Of a stretch of 64,000 nucleotides of DNA, positions 8,866 through 15,916 are shown in pieces; within the stretch, counting starts at the first letter, position 1; each line of letters opens with the position of its first letter. The stretch is from Phaeocystidibacter luteus. Lineage in GTDB: Bacteria > Bacteroidota > Bacteroidia > Flavobacteriales > Schleiferiaceae. The notes beneath the pieces are model-generated. The model had not been told where the DNA came from, did not search any database, and saw nothing but the letters and a program-made list of their open reading frames with translations. The DNA lies in contig NZ_WBVO01000009.1 of NCBI RefSeq assembly GCF_008933115.1, positions 62,001-126,000 on the forward strand, read 5' to 3'. The position numbers and the translations under genes are program-made.

Positions 8866-10446
8866 ATGCTTCGCAATCTCGCACTCGCCTCCGGAATTTG
8901 CCTGTCAGGTCTCGCATTTTCACAGGGCAACCCCCTCCACTCCGTCTCCGCTTCACTCGATTGGGGTCCGCTTATCGAAATTGATGACATTTCAGATTAC
9001 GAAATCATTGAGACTGATGGAGATACCCTTTTCATAAAAGCCCTAAAGTCGGAAGGCTACCTTTCTAGAATGAGTTTGCAGCTCATCAAGATGAACAAAA
9101 ACACTTTTGACATTTTTTGGACGCAGACGGTGGTCGACGAGAAGTTTGCGGATGAATATCCTGAACTGAACGACTTCTACTATGTCGATGGAAGATTCAT
9201 GATTCTATCAAGCTGTTATCTCGACGACCAGGAGCAGTTCGTTCGACTTCGTCAGTTCGTGAATAATGATGGTTCCACAACGCCTTATGAAGTAATCGGA
9301 TCGATAAAGGCTGAAGATGAAGATGACGGCTATTTCTATTTGTACTTCGACGAAAACCGAGAGGAGTTCTTCTACAATACCTATCAGACCGAATACGACA
9401 AGGAAGAAGATTTACGTCAACATCACGTAACCATATTGGATTTCGATCTGAAGGTCCTCTTCGAATACGACCACACCTTCGATTACACTTACGAAAATTG
9501 TGGCCTTGAGGAAAAGGGCATGGACGCAGAGGGCAATTATTACTTTCTCTACAGCTACCCTAACCCGAGGTATGAGAACAACAATGACTTGCCGATGTAC
9601 CTCTACAGCATCATGCGCTTTGATCGTGGTACGTCTCTACTTGAAGAAGTCAAAATCCCAAGTAACGATTACAATCTCAAAACGCGTGATTTAATTCTCG
9701 ACAATAAAAACGACCAAATCGTATTTACGGGACTGTATGAAAACGAAAAATTCGACGGCCCACACGGCACCTTCTTTTTTAAGGTAGTCCAATCTACATG
9801 GGCTTTAGAATATTCAGAATTCACACCATTTGAACTTTCGTTACAGCGTGAATATTTGGATGATGACGACATCGAGGATGGCGATGGACTGGATGACAAT
9901 CTTGTTCTGAGAAGAGTGATTCGAAGAGGCGACGGCGGATTGCTCTGCTTATATCAAATCAACTATTACACGAAACGTAGAGTGCGAACGGAGAACGGCA
10001 GCTACTATGAATATACCTATGTCGACAACGACCTCATCGCCATTAACCACAATAGCAATGGAACCGTAGCATGGTCAAAGCGAATTCCAAAGGAATTTGT
10101 GGATGACACGCGCGCTTTTCAAGGTTTCTCCATTACAACCCTCAACGATAAGCTTTTCATCTTCTACTTGGATGATGAAGACAGCCAGGAATATTGGTCG
10201 GGCGAGGACGATGAAATTTCAGATGTGGATATGAATAGCGACACGTATGTTGCTATGGTGACTTTAGATATCTCCGGAAACATCACCTACGTTCAGATTG
10301 AGCAAGGTGAAGATGATGATGACCTTTGGTTTGCACCTCGTGCATCCATCGGAACCGGCAAGTCGAACGGCGAGCTCATCATGCTTCGTCGGGATGACGA
10401 TGATTTCGAAGAAATTCGAATTGGCCGCTTTCAGGCGGCGGACTAA
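8866..10446 (+). CDS. Acidic secreted protein, module copy 2
   Basis: 526 aa with signal peptide MLRNLALASGICLSGLAFSQ. It is rich in Asp and Glu, with several DDDxED runs (for example DDDDIEDGDGLDD near residue 330). The C-terminal third aligns with the copies at 6518 and 12761: NGTVAWSKRIPKEF, FIFYLDDEDSQEYW, GNITYVQIEQGEDDDD and APRASIGTGKSNGELIML. No domain of known function is recognised. A calcium-binding propeller or solenoid would fit the acidic loops, but this is inference. It is paired with OMP2 across a short divergent gap and followed by a strong terminator. Confidence 0.65.
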   Translation: MLRNLALASGICLSGLAFSQGNPLHSVSASLDWGPLIEIDDISDYEIIETDGDTLFIKALKSEGYLSRMSLQLIKMNKNTFDIFWTQTVVDEKFADEYPELNDFYYVDGRFMILSSCYLDDQEQFVRLRQFVNNDGSTTPYEVIGSIKAEDEDDGYFYLYFDENREEFFYNTYQTEYDKEEDLRQHHVTILDFDLKVLFEYDHTFDYTYENCGLEEKGMDAEGNYYFLYSYPNPRYENNNDLPMYLYSIMRFDRGTSLLEEVKIPSNDYNLKTRDLILDNKNDQIVFTGLYENEKFDGPHGTFFFKVVQSTWALEYSEFTPFELSLQREYLDDDDIEDGDGLDDNLVLRRVIRRGDGGLLCLYQINYYTKRRVRTENGSYYEYTYVDNDLIAINHNSNGTVAWSKRIPKEFVDDTRAFQGFSITTLNDKLFIFYLDDEDSQEYWSGEDDEISDVDMNSDTYVAMVTLDISGNITYVQIEQGEDDDDLWFAPRASIGTGKSNGELIMLRRDDDDFEEIRIGRFQAAD

Positions 10447-10465
10447 TCCATTCAATGGAAAGAGT

Positions 10466-10507
10466 GAACCTCTCGTTTTCATGAAAGCGAGAGGTTCCTC
10501 ATTTTTG
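10466..10507 (+). terminator. Rho-independent terminator after module copy 2
   Basis: GAACCTCTCG (10466-10475) pairs with CGAGAGGTTC (10487-10496), with further TTTC/GAAA pairing in the loop, followed by CCTCATTTTT. It ends transcription from 8866 before pepE. Confidence 0.8.
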
Positions 10508-10545
10508 CCCTACCTTATTGAGCCATGTAAAGCCAAAAGACATCT

Positions 10546-11244
10546 ATGCGACTACTCATCGTTTCTACCTCCTCCATCCACGGAAAACCGTACCTCACCT
10601 ATCTGGAAGACGAAGTGAAATCCTTCTTCCAAGGGAAGAAAATTCTCTTCGTTCCCTATGCACGTCCAGGTGGAATTTCATGGGATGAATACACCGCAAA
10701 GGCTTCCGAAAGGTTCACCGAATGGGGCTTCGAAATGACTGGGATACACACGCATGAAGACCCCATTAAAGCTTTAGCAGAGGCGGACGGCGTATTTACG
10801 GGTGGCGGAAACACCTTCGTGCTCGTCAAAACACTGTACGACCTTGGCTTGATGAAACCCTTAAAAGAAGCAGTTGAAAACGGCTTGCCGTACATGGGTT
10901 CAAGCGCTGGAAGCAACCTTACGGGGTTGACGGTTAGAACTACGAACGACATGCCAATTGTCTACCCTCCCAGCTTTGATGCCTTGGGTCTAGTACCTTT
11001 CAATATAAACCCGCATTATTTGGACCCAGATCCGAGTAGCACACATATGGGGGAAACCAGAGAAACCCGGATCAACGAGTTTCACCACTTTAATGACCAA
11101 CCTGTAATAGGTATCCGGGAAGGTTCTTGGTTGCGAAGAGAAGGCGACCAGCTTGAGTTGAAGGGGCCACATACGGCGCGCTTGTTCCGTAAGGGGTCAG
11201 CGGCGATAGAAAGAGAGCAGGGAGATTGGAGTGATTTGCTGTGA
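10546..11244 (+). CDS. pepE: Dipeptidase E (peptidase S51, alpha-aspartyl dipeptidase)
   Basis: At 232 aa this matches cytoplasmic peptidase E, which hydrolyses dipeptides with N-terminal aspartate. The nucleophile Ser120 lies in GSSAGSN. His157 (NPHYLDPD) and Glu192 (IREG) fall at exactly the residue numbers given for the Salmonella enzyme, and Asp135 is also present. GGGNT at 87-90 forms the oxyanion-side loop. There is no signal peptide. It stands alone: a terminator lies upstream and a repeat array downstream, between copies 2 and 3 of the envelope module. A TACCTTAT stretch at about 10514 is a weak -7 candidate. Confidence 0.92.
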   Translation: MRLLIVSTSSIHGKPYLTYLEDEVKSFFQGKKILFVPYARPGGISWDEYTAKASERFTEWGFEMTGIHTHEDPIKALAEADGVFTGGGNTFVLVKTLYDLGLMKPLKEAVENGLPYMGSSAGSNLTGLTVRTTNDMPIVYPPSFDALGLVPFNINPHYLDPDPSSTHMGETRETRINEFHHFNDQPVIGIREGSWLRREGDQLELKGPHTARLFRKGSAAIEREQGDWSDLL

Positions 11245-11285
11245 GGGGTGCCTCACACGGAGAAACAGAGGGCACGGAGGTTTCG

Positions 11286-11549
11286 CGTGGAGAGGTTTCT
11301 CGTGAAGAGGTTTCTCGCAGAGAATTTGAGCATTGCGTGGTGGAGTGAGTTCGCAGGGGGATGTGCGTGGTGGGTTTCGCGCAAATACGCTAAATGCAAA
11401 AACGCTAATTAAAATCCTTACGAGGTGATTCGTGCGTAAAAAAAGGGTACGAGTATATCTCGATAGCGGATCTAAATTCCGGATAGAAGGCATGTTGCTT
11501 TAGCTCATGCCGGTTATCAAAAATCTTATGCTTCATTTGAAGCTAGCTC
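11286..11549 (+). repeat. 168-bp-family repeat, unit 1 (with about 96 bp of extra sequence)
   Basis: It starts GTGGAGAGGTTTCTCGTGAA and ends with the palindrome GCTTCATTTGAAGC and AGCTC. Between them it carries an extra block including CGCAAATACGCTAAATGCAA, absent from units 2 and 3. The inner hairpin GGCATG...CATGCC has one base changed in the loop (AGCTC for AGCGC). Confidence 0.8.
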
Positions 11550-11717
11550 GTGGAGAGGTTTCTCGTGAAGAGGTTTCTCGCAGAGAACATGAGCATTACG
11601 TGGTGGAGTGAGCTCGCAGGGGATCAACGTGGCGTGATTCGAAATTCCGGGTAAAAGGCATGTTGCTTTAGCGCATGCCGGTTATCAAAAATCTTATGCT
11701 TCATTTGAAGCTAGCTC
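11550..11717 (+). repeat. 168-bp repeat, unit 2
   Basis: Complete unit. It has GAGAGGTTTCTC and AAGAGGTTTCTC near the start, then TGGTGGAGTGAGCTCGCAGG, hairpin GGCATG (11657-11662) with CATGCC (11674-11679), and the palindrome GCTTCA-TT-TGAAGC. It is nearly identical to unit 3. Confidence 0.85.
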
Positions 11718-11881
11718 GTGGAGAGGTTTCTCATGGAGAGGTTTCTCGCAGAGAATTTGAGCATTGCGTGGTGGAGTGAGCTCGCAGGGGATCAACGTGG
11801 CGTGATTCGAAATTCCGGGTAAAAGGCATGTTGCTTTAGCGCATGCCGGTTATCAAAAATATTGCGCGGTGGAGTGAGCTC
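11718..11881 (+). repeat. 168-bp repeat, unit 3 plus the start of a partial unit
   Basis: It matches unit 2 up to TATCAAAAAT (11851-11860). It then jumps to ATTGCGCGGTGGAGTGAGCT (11861-11880), which is an inner part of the unit, so the array ends in a partial copy. The palindrome GCTTCATTTGAAGC is missing here. Confidence 0.8.
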
Positions 11882-11927
11882 TTGTCGACCAGGATGTCAA
11901 CCATGAAGCTCTTCTCTCACCTGAGAA

Positions 11928-12611
11928 TTACAAAGAATACCCCACCATTACCCCAAAAGTTGGCCAAAAGTCACGTACCAAATCCGTTTCGGTAGCTCCA
12001 TCGCGATACACTCTGTTGAAGTAGGTCCATGACGGAGAATAGCCGCCGTATACTTCCATGTAGAAGTGAGACCCATAGTTGCGACGGTAGCCAATATTCA
12101 GGGTGAACTGATGGTAATTGATGTTGTCTTCTACAATGAAGGAGGCATCGTCCTGACTCACTCGGTTGTGATTTTTAAAGGTGTAACCCGCCGAGAAGAA
12201 ACCTCCACGTTTGGCCATAAATCCTTTGCGTCGATTTAAGTAGAGCTTTCCTCTAGAGAAGAATTCCCATCCCATTCCTGTGCCATTGTAGGTTTCGTCA
12301 AAACGCCTGTGCCCAACGAACGAATATGCGTAGCCCAAGTTCCAAAAGGTTGGCCCAACGCCTACCTCTACAGCCCAGTTTTTATCAAAATTGTACTGCA
12401 CAAAAACAGGGGCACCACCAGCGAGAATTTCGGTAGGAAGTAAAGCGACCGACCAACGTGGAAACTCCTCTTCCTCTTCTTCTTGAAGATCAGGTAATCC
12501 GCTTTGGCGGGTTTCAGAATTTGAGGAAGACTTATCCGAGCGGATGGTCAATTGCGCCATAGAGGGAACAGACAGACCAAGAATGGCCAGAGAGAGAAAG
12601 AGATATTTCAT
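11928..12611 (-). CDS. Outer-membrane beta-barrel-like protein, module copy 3 (OMP3)
   Basis: 227 aa with signal peptide MKYLFLSLAILGLSVPSMAQ. An acidic spacer (LPDLQEEEEEEFPRW) follows, then the shared core ILAGGAPVFVQY and WAVEVGVGPTFW. Later strands (FFSAGYTFKNHNRV, FTLNIGYRRNYG, FYMEVYGGYS) are typical of small outer-membrane barrels, and the protein ends FGVMVGYSL. It is closest by eye to OMP1. It faces the 525-aa protein across a 149-bp gap with -7 boxes on both strands. The 168-bp repeat array ends about 47 bp beyond its stop codon. The function is unknown. Confidence 0.7.
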   Translation of the reverse strand: MKYLFLSLAILGLSVPSMAQLTIRSDKSSSNSETRQSGLPDLQEEEEEEFPRWSVALLPTEILAGGAPVFVQYNFDKNWAVEVGVGPTFWNLGYAYSFVGHRRFDETYNGTGMGWEFFSRGKLYLNRRKGFMAKRGGFFSAGYTFKNHNRVSQDDASFIVEDNINYHQFTLNIGYRRNYGSHFYMEVYGGYSPSWTYFNRVYRDGATETDLVRDFWPTFGVMVGYSL

Positions 12612-12643
12612 TTTGAGAAAGCGTGAAAAATGTGCGTCGCGGC

Positions 12644-12681
12644 CAAAAGTAGTTACAATTTCAAATATTCTTCTATTTTTG
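12644..12681. promoter_or_regulatory. Divergent -7 boxes, module copy 3
   Basis: The minus-strand box TACTTTTG (12644-12651) and plus-strand box TATTTTTG (12674-12681) both match TAnnTTTG exactly. They are 22 bp apart, so each promoter's -33 region overlaps the other's -7 box. No clear TTG -33 element is seen. AAAGTAG, TTTC and TATTTT occur in the same order as in copy 2. Confidence 0.55.
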
Positions 12682-12760
12682 TCGCCTCGCCTCTCTCCTG
12701 TATTTCACATAGTGTTATATGACGCGCTATAATTGAGAGGTTTAACATTTAAACTCTCTC

Positions 12761-14338
12761 ATGAAGAAAATTCTTTCGCTTCTCTCTGTTTCATTGCTTA
12801 CCACATTTTGTTTTGCTCAAGTGCCTTCAGGTTTCAATACAAACTTGGAATGGAGTGACATTCACGAGATTGATGGAGAACAGACCATTGCGGGCGTCGA
12901 TTCACAATACATCTATGCTTTTGCTGTAAACAACGGTGAAGGTTGGGATAGAAGAAAGTGGTTCTTCACTAAGTACGACGTTGAAACGTTCGAGCAAGTA
13001 TGGCACATCGAGACACGTCCACTTGAATGGGGCGATGCCGAACTCGGGTTCGAGGAAGTTCGAATTATCAACGGAGAGTTTTTCGTTTTCTACAACGCAT
13101 TCGACAAGTATAAAGACCGCATGTCATTGCTTGGTCAGCATATCACTGCCGACGGCGACATGGGCCGACTTTCTCAACTCGAATACTATACAACGGACGA
13201 CGCCACTGAAGGCAAATTTCAAATTGAATGGAATGAAGACGGTGATGAATTTGTCGTAGTTGCCATTCCACAGTTCATAAGAGACGAACAAGCGAAGTTT
13301 AGAATCGTCTCATATGACCTTGCGTTCCAAAAGAAATGGGACAACCAGATTACGGTACGAACTCACCACGAGAACTTTCAGGTTATCGACTACGCTCTCC
13401 ACAAGGATGGCAACCTCTACGTTTTGGCTTACGACCTGCCCGATCTAGATCGCGGTGAAGAAGACGTAGAAGGAAAGTCAAATCAGCACTATGCCATCTA
13501 CAAGATAAATGAGAATACTACGAATGAACTCGAGGGGCTAGACCTCGAATTAGACGACTACTTCGTATCGAGCCCTTGGATTCACCTAGATGATCACAAC
13601 ATGCATGTTGGCGGGGTCGCTTCCATGGAATATTTCGATGAGGCAGATCTCACTTTCTTCATGACTATTGACTATGAAGGATTTGCAGTTGAAAGCGCCT
13701 CTTTTGATGAGATCCCTGAGCAGATCAAGGATCGCATGACTACTCGCTACGACATCTTTGATCGGTACGGCCGCCCGTTCAAAGTGATTCACTTTAGAAG
13801 AATCGATGACGGAGGAGCTATCCTAGTACAACAGTGCAGATATGAAGAGGTAGATTATGTAGTTACCGGCACTGTGATGGGAGTACCAGTATCCTACCGT
13901 AAAGTAATCACCAACCATTACGAAGATTACCTGATCGAAAGAATCGACTCAAATGGTCAACTTGTGTGGATGACTCACCTTCCATTGAACCAAGTTTTCG
14001 TTGAAAGCGACCTCTTCATGGGTGACCTTCTCGTAGTGAACAACGACAAATTCCATCTCATTTTCAATGATGATAAAGACAACATTGAGGAATGGGGTGA
14101 AGAAGATCCGTCAATCGACACGTATCAAGATTGGAGCATCCGCAGAGGAAACGTGGTAATGGTAACCATGGACACAAACGGAAACGTTTGGTACGAAGCT
14201 CTCACAAAAACCAAGGATGAAGAAGACGATACGTACTTCCTTCCCTCCGCAGGATTCTCTAAGCATCACGGCGAAGCTATAATCTTTAGTGCCGACGATG
14301 AAGATGTAAAAGTTGGTCGCCTGACCATTTCAGAATAA
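12761..14338 (+). CDS. Acidic secreted protein, module copy 3
   Basis: 525 aa with signal peptide MKKILSLLSVSLLTTFCFAQ. The mature N-terminus VPSGFNTNLEWSDIHEIDG parallels NPSGLQLEWGAEVDL of copy 1 and SASLDWGPLIEIDD of copy 2. C-terminal blocks shared with the other copies are NGQLVWMTHLPLNQ, HLIFNDDKDNIEEW, NGNVWYEAL and FLPSAGFSKHHGEAII. No known domain is recognised and no T9SS sorting tail is present. A fourth barrel gene follows 65 bp downstream on the same strand with only a weak hairpin between them, so the two are probably co-transcribed. Confidence 0.68.
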   Translation: MKKILSLLSVSLLTTFCFAQVPSGFNTNLEWSDIHEIDGEQTIAGVDSQYIYAFAVNNGEGWDRRKWFFTKYDVETFEQVWHIETRPLEWGDAELGFEEVRIINGEFFVFYNAFDKYKDRMSLLGQHITADGDMGRLSQLEYYTTDDATEGKFQIEWNEDGDEFVVVAIPQFIRDEQAKFRIVSYDLAFQKKWDNQITVRTHHENFQVIDYALHKDGNLYVLAYDLPDLDRGEEDVEGKSNQHYAIYKINENTTNELEGLDLELDDYFVSSPWIHLDDHNMHVGGVASMEYFDEADLTFFMTIDYEGFAVESASFDEIPEQIKDRMTTRYDIFDRYGRPFKVIHFRRIDDGGAILVQQCRYEEVDYVVTGTVMGVPVSYRKVITNHYEDYLIERIDSNGQLVWMTHLPLNQVFVESDLFMGDLLVVNNDKFHLIFNDDKDNIEEWGEEDPSIDTYQDWSIRRGNVVMVTMDTNGNVWYEALTKTKDEEDDTYFLPSAGFSKHHGEAIIFSADDEDVKVGRLTISE

Positions 14339-14348
14339 GTAACCTCAC

Positions 14349-14364
14349 AATGCCTTTGGGCATT
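14349..14364 (+). terminator. Weak hairpin between module copy 3 and OMP4
   Basis: AATGCC (14349-14354) pairs with GGCATT (14359-14364) around a TTTG loop. No U-tract follows, so it is more likely a processing or attenuation hairpin than a full terminator. Confidence 0.3.
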
Positions 14365-14403
14365 AACAATTGAAATTCAATTCGCTAACTAAATTCAAAT
14401 TCA

Positions 14404-15009
14404 ATGCGTAACATTTCTACACTCCTAGTGGTAGCTTGCCTAGCACTTTCATTCTCAGCTACGGCGCAACGTCGCGGTGGTGGCTCTTTCGACGTGCAGT
14501 TCAACATTGCGCCCGTTGCATTTGCAAACTATAGCTTCTATGCTGGCTATAACTTCGAAAAGGACATGACTGTTGGTACCGTTCTCGGTTACCAGAACCT
14601 TTCTATTTCTTCAACTACTAGCTCAGAAGAAGTTTCATACTCAGGCTTCTACATCGCTCCAGAATTCCGTTTCTATTTTGATCCTTCAAGAGAAGGAAAC
14701 GATGGATGGTACGCAGGTGGTTACTTGAAGTTCCGTTCATACGGTACTACAGGTGAGCCTTATGGCGGACTTGATCCAGACGGAAACTTCGTTGAGTACG
14801 ACCAGTCTAACAATGGCCTCGCACTCGGTATTCTCTCTGGTCGCATGTGGACAACCCGTTTCGGTCTTACTTTCGGAACTTGGGCTGGTCTCGGTTACTA
14901 CCTCTTCGACGTTGAGTCGACTTCAGTAGAACTTCAAGAGCAAGATATCACTACCACACTTCCTGCCTTGGACTTCCGTCTAGGTGTGAATGTTGGTTAC
15001 AGATTCTAA
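14404..15009 (+). CDS. Outer-membrane beta-barrel protein (OMP4)
   Basis: 201 aa with signal peptide MRNISTLLVVACLALSFSATAQ. The mature protein is all strands: FNIAPVAFANYSFYAGYNF, TVGTVLGYQNLS, GFYIAPEFRFYFD, WYAGGYLKFRSYG, and a last strand LGVNVGYRF with terminal Phe. It has the pattern (short acidic-free N-terminus, phenylalanine C-terminus) of DUF3575-like barrels. The N-terminal FxxxYxFxxGYNFEKDMTVG motif resembles FVQYNFDKNWAVEVG of OMP3, so distant kinship with OMP1-3 is possible. It is encoded on the same strand behind copy 3 and followed by a strong terminator. Confidence 0.7.
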   Translation: MRNISTLLVVACLALSFSATAQRRGGGSFDVQFNIAPVAFANYSFYAGYNFEKDMTVGTVLGYQNLSISSTTSSEEVSYSGFYIAPEFRFYFDPSREGNDGWYAGGYLKFRSYGTTGEPYGGLDPDGNFVEYDQSNNGLALGILSGRMWTTRFGLTFGTWAGLGYYLFDVESTSVELQEQDITTTLPALDFRLGVNVGYRF

Positions 15010-15030
15010 TCTGATTTATAGACATTTATT

Positions 15031-15058
15031 AAAGCCGTCCTTCGGGGCGGCTTTTTTT
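15031..15058 (+). terminator. Rho-independent terminator after OMP4
   Basis: AAAGCCGTCC (15031-15040) and GGGCGGCTTT (15045-15054) form a 10-bp stem with one T-G pair around a stable TTCG tetraloop, followed by a T run. Confidence 0.92.
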
Positions 15059-15150
15059 ATGCCGTGAATTTCAGAAGATGCGCAGGCTGAATTAACTTCA
15101 GTAATTCTCCAACTTACCTTAACTTTCATCTTCAAGAAAAAAATCAAGAC

Positions 15151-15837
15151 ATGAATATTGCAGTTCTACTTCACGGTTCTGGCGTATACGATGGAACCGA
15201 AATTCACGAAGCAGTGCTAACCCTTCTAGCTATTGAAGAAGCTGGACACACGTATGCCTGTATCGCTCCGAACATCAATCAGCACCATGTGGTGAATCAC
15301 TTGAATGGAGAAGAAATGCAAGAGACACGCAACGTGCTCGTGGAGTCTGCCAGAATCGCACGCGGTGAGGTAAAGGACGTATCCGACATCCATATTGAAG
15401 ATTACGATGCACTTCTAATGCCTGGCGGATTTGGCACCGCGAAGAACTTTACAAAATGGGCTTTTGAGGGGCCAGATGGAGAAATTGTGGAATCCATTAA
15501 AAACCTGGTGCTCGGATTCGTTTCTGCCAGCAAACCAATTGGAGCCCTATGCATGAGTCCGACTACCGTGGCAAAAGCGCTCCAAGGAAGCGAGTTCAGT
15601 GCTACGCTCACGGTTGGATCTACGGAGGCAGCTTCTCCTTACGACATCGGAGCAATTAGCCAAGGTGTGAATAGCACAGGAGCGCATGCGGAAATGCGCA
15701 CGGTGAATGAGATTGCCGTGGATGAAAAGCTCAAAATAGTCACTGCCCCGTGCTACATGATGGAAGCCAGCATCACCGAGGTTCGAAACAACATCAAGGA
15801 AGCAGTTAATACCGTAATCGACTTGGCCTCAGCCTAA
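15151..15837 (+). CDS. elbB: ElbB-type DJ-1/PfpI-superfamily glyoxalase-like protein
   Basis: 228 aa, cytoplasmic, with the class I glutamine-amidotransferase-like fold. Visible marks are MNIAVLLHGSGVYDGTEIHE at the start, the LLMPGGFGTAKN loop at about 88-99, and the nucleophile elbow GALCMSP with Cys134. E. coli ElbB has glyoxalase activity in vitro and was first linked to isoprenoid synthesis; the true role is unsettled. It has its own terminator before gpmI and stands as a single gene. Confidence 0.88.
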   Translation: MNIAVLLHGSGVYDGTEIHEAVLTLLAIEEAGHTYACIAPNINQHHVVNHLNGEEMQETRNVLVESARIARGEVKDVSDIHIEDYDALLMPGGFGTAKNFTKWAFEGPDGEIVESIKNLVLGFVSASKPIGALCMSPTTVAKALQGSEFSATLTVGSTEAASPYDIGAISQGVNSTGAHAEMRTVNEIAVDEKLKIVTAPCYMMEASITEVRNNIKEAVNTVIDLASA

Positions 15838-15866
15838 TATAATACGTTGAATATCCGTACTTTTGC

Positions 15867-15901
15867 AACGCTTATTCTCTGCGGAGAGCAAGCGTTTTTT
15901 C
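15867..15901 (+). terminator. Rho-independent terminator after elbB
   Basis: AACGCTT (15867-15873) pairs with AAGCGTT (15890-15896). The inner TTCTC/GAGAG adds pairs, and TTTTTT follows. It lies inside the longest possible reading frame of gpmI, which argues for the shorter gpmI start. Confidence 0.8.
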
Positions 15902-15916
15902 GTTAAATCCACTATT

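Larger units (their letters stand above)
11245..11927. other. Gene-free repeat region between pepE and OMP3
   Basis: No credible gene is present in these 683 bp. The first 40 bp (CACGGAGAAACAGAGGGCAC at about 11256) look like a dispersed Bacteroidota repeat. The rest is a direct-repeat array with units starting at 11286, 11550 and 11718. No terminator with a U-tract was seen for pepE, although repeated GGCATG...CATGCC hairpins could slow polymerase. Confidence 0.7.

Noticed and set aside
11197-11493. A 98-aa minus-strand open frame over the pepE end and the repeat region
   Set aside because: It overlaps pepE coding sequence and repeat DNA, and its composition is repeat-derived (HEKPLHEKPLH pattern).
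11286-11881. Possible CRISPR array
   Set aside because: The units are 168 bp direct repeats without short regular spacers, and no cas gene is near.
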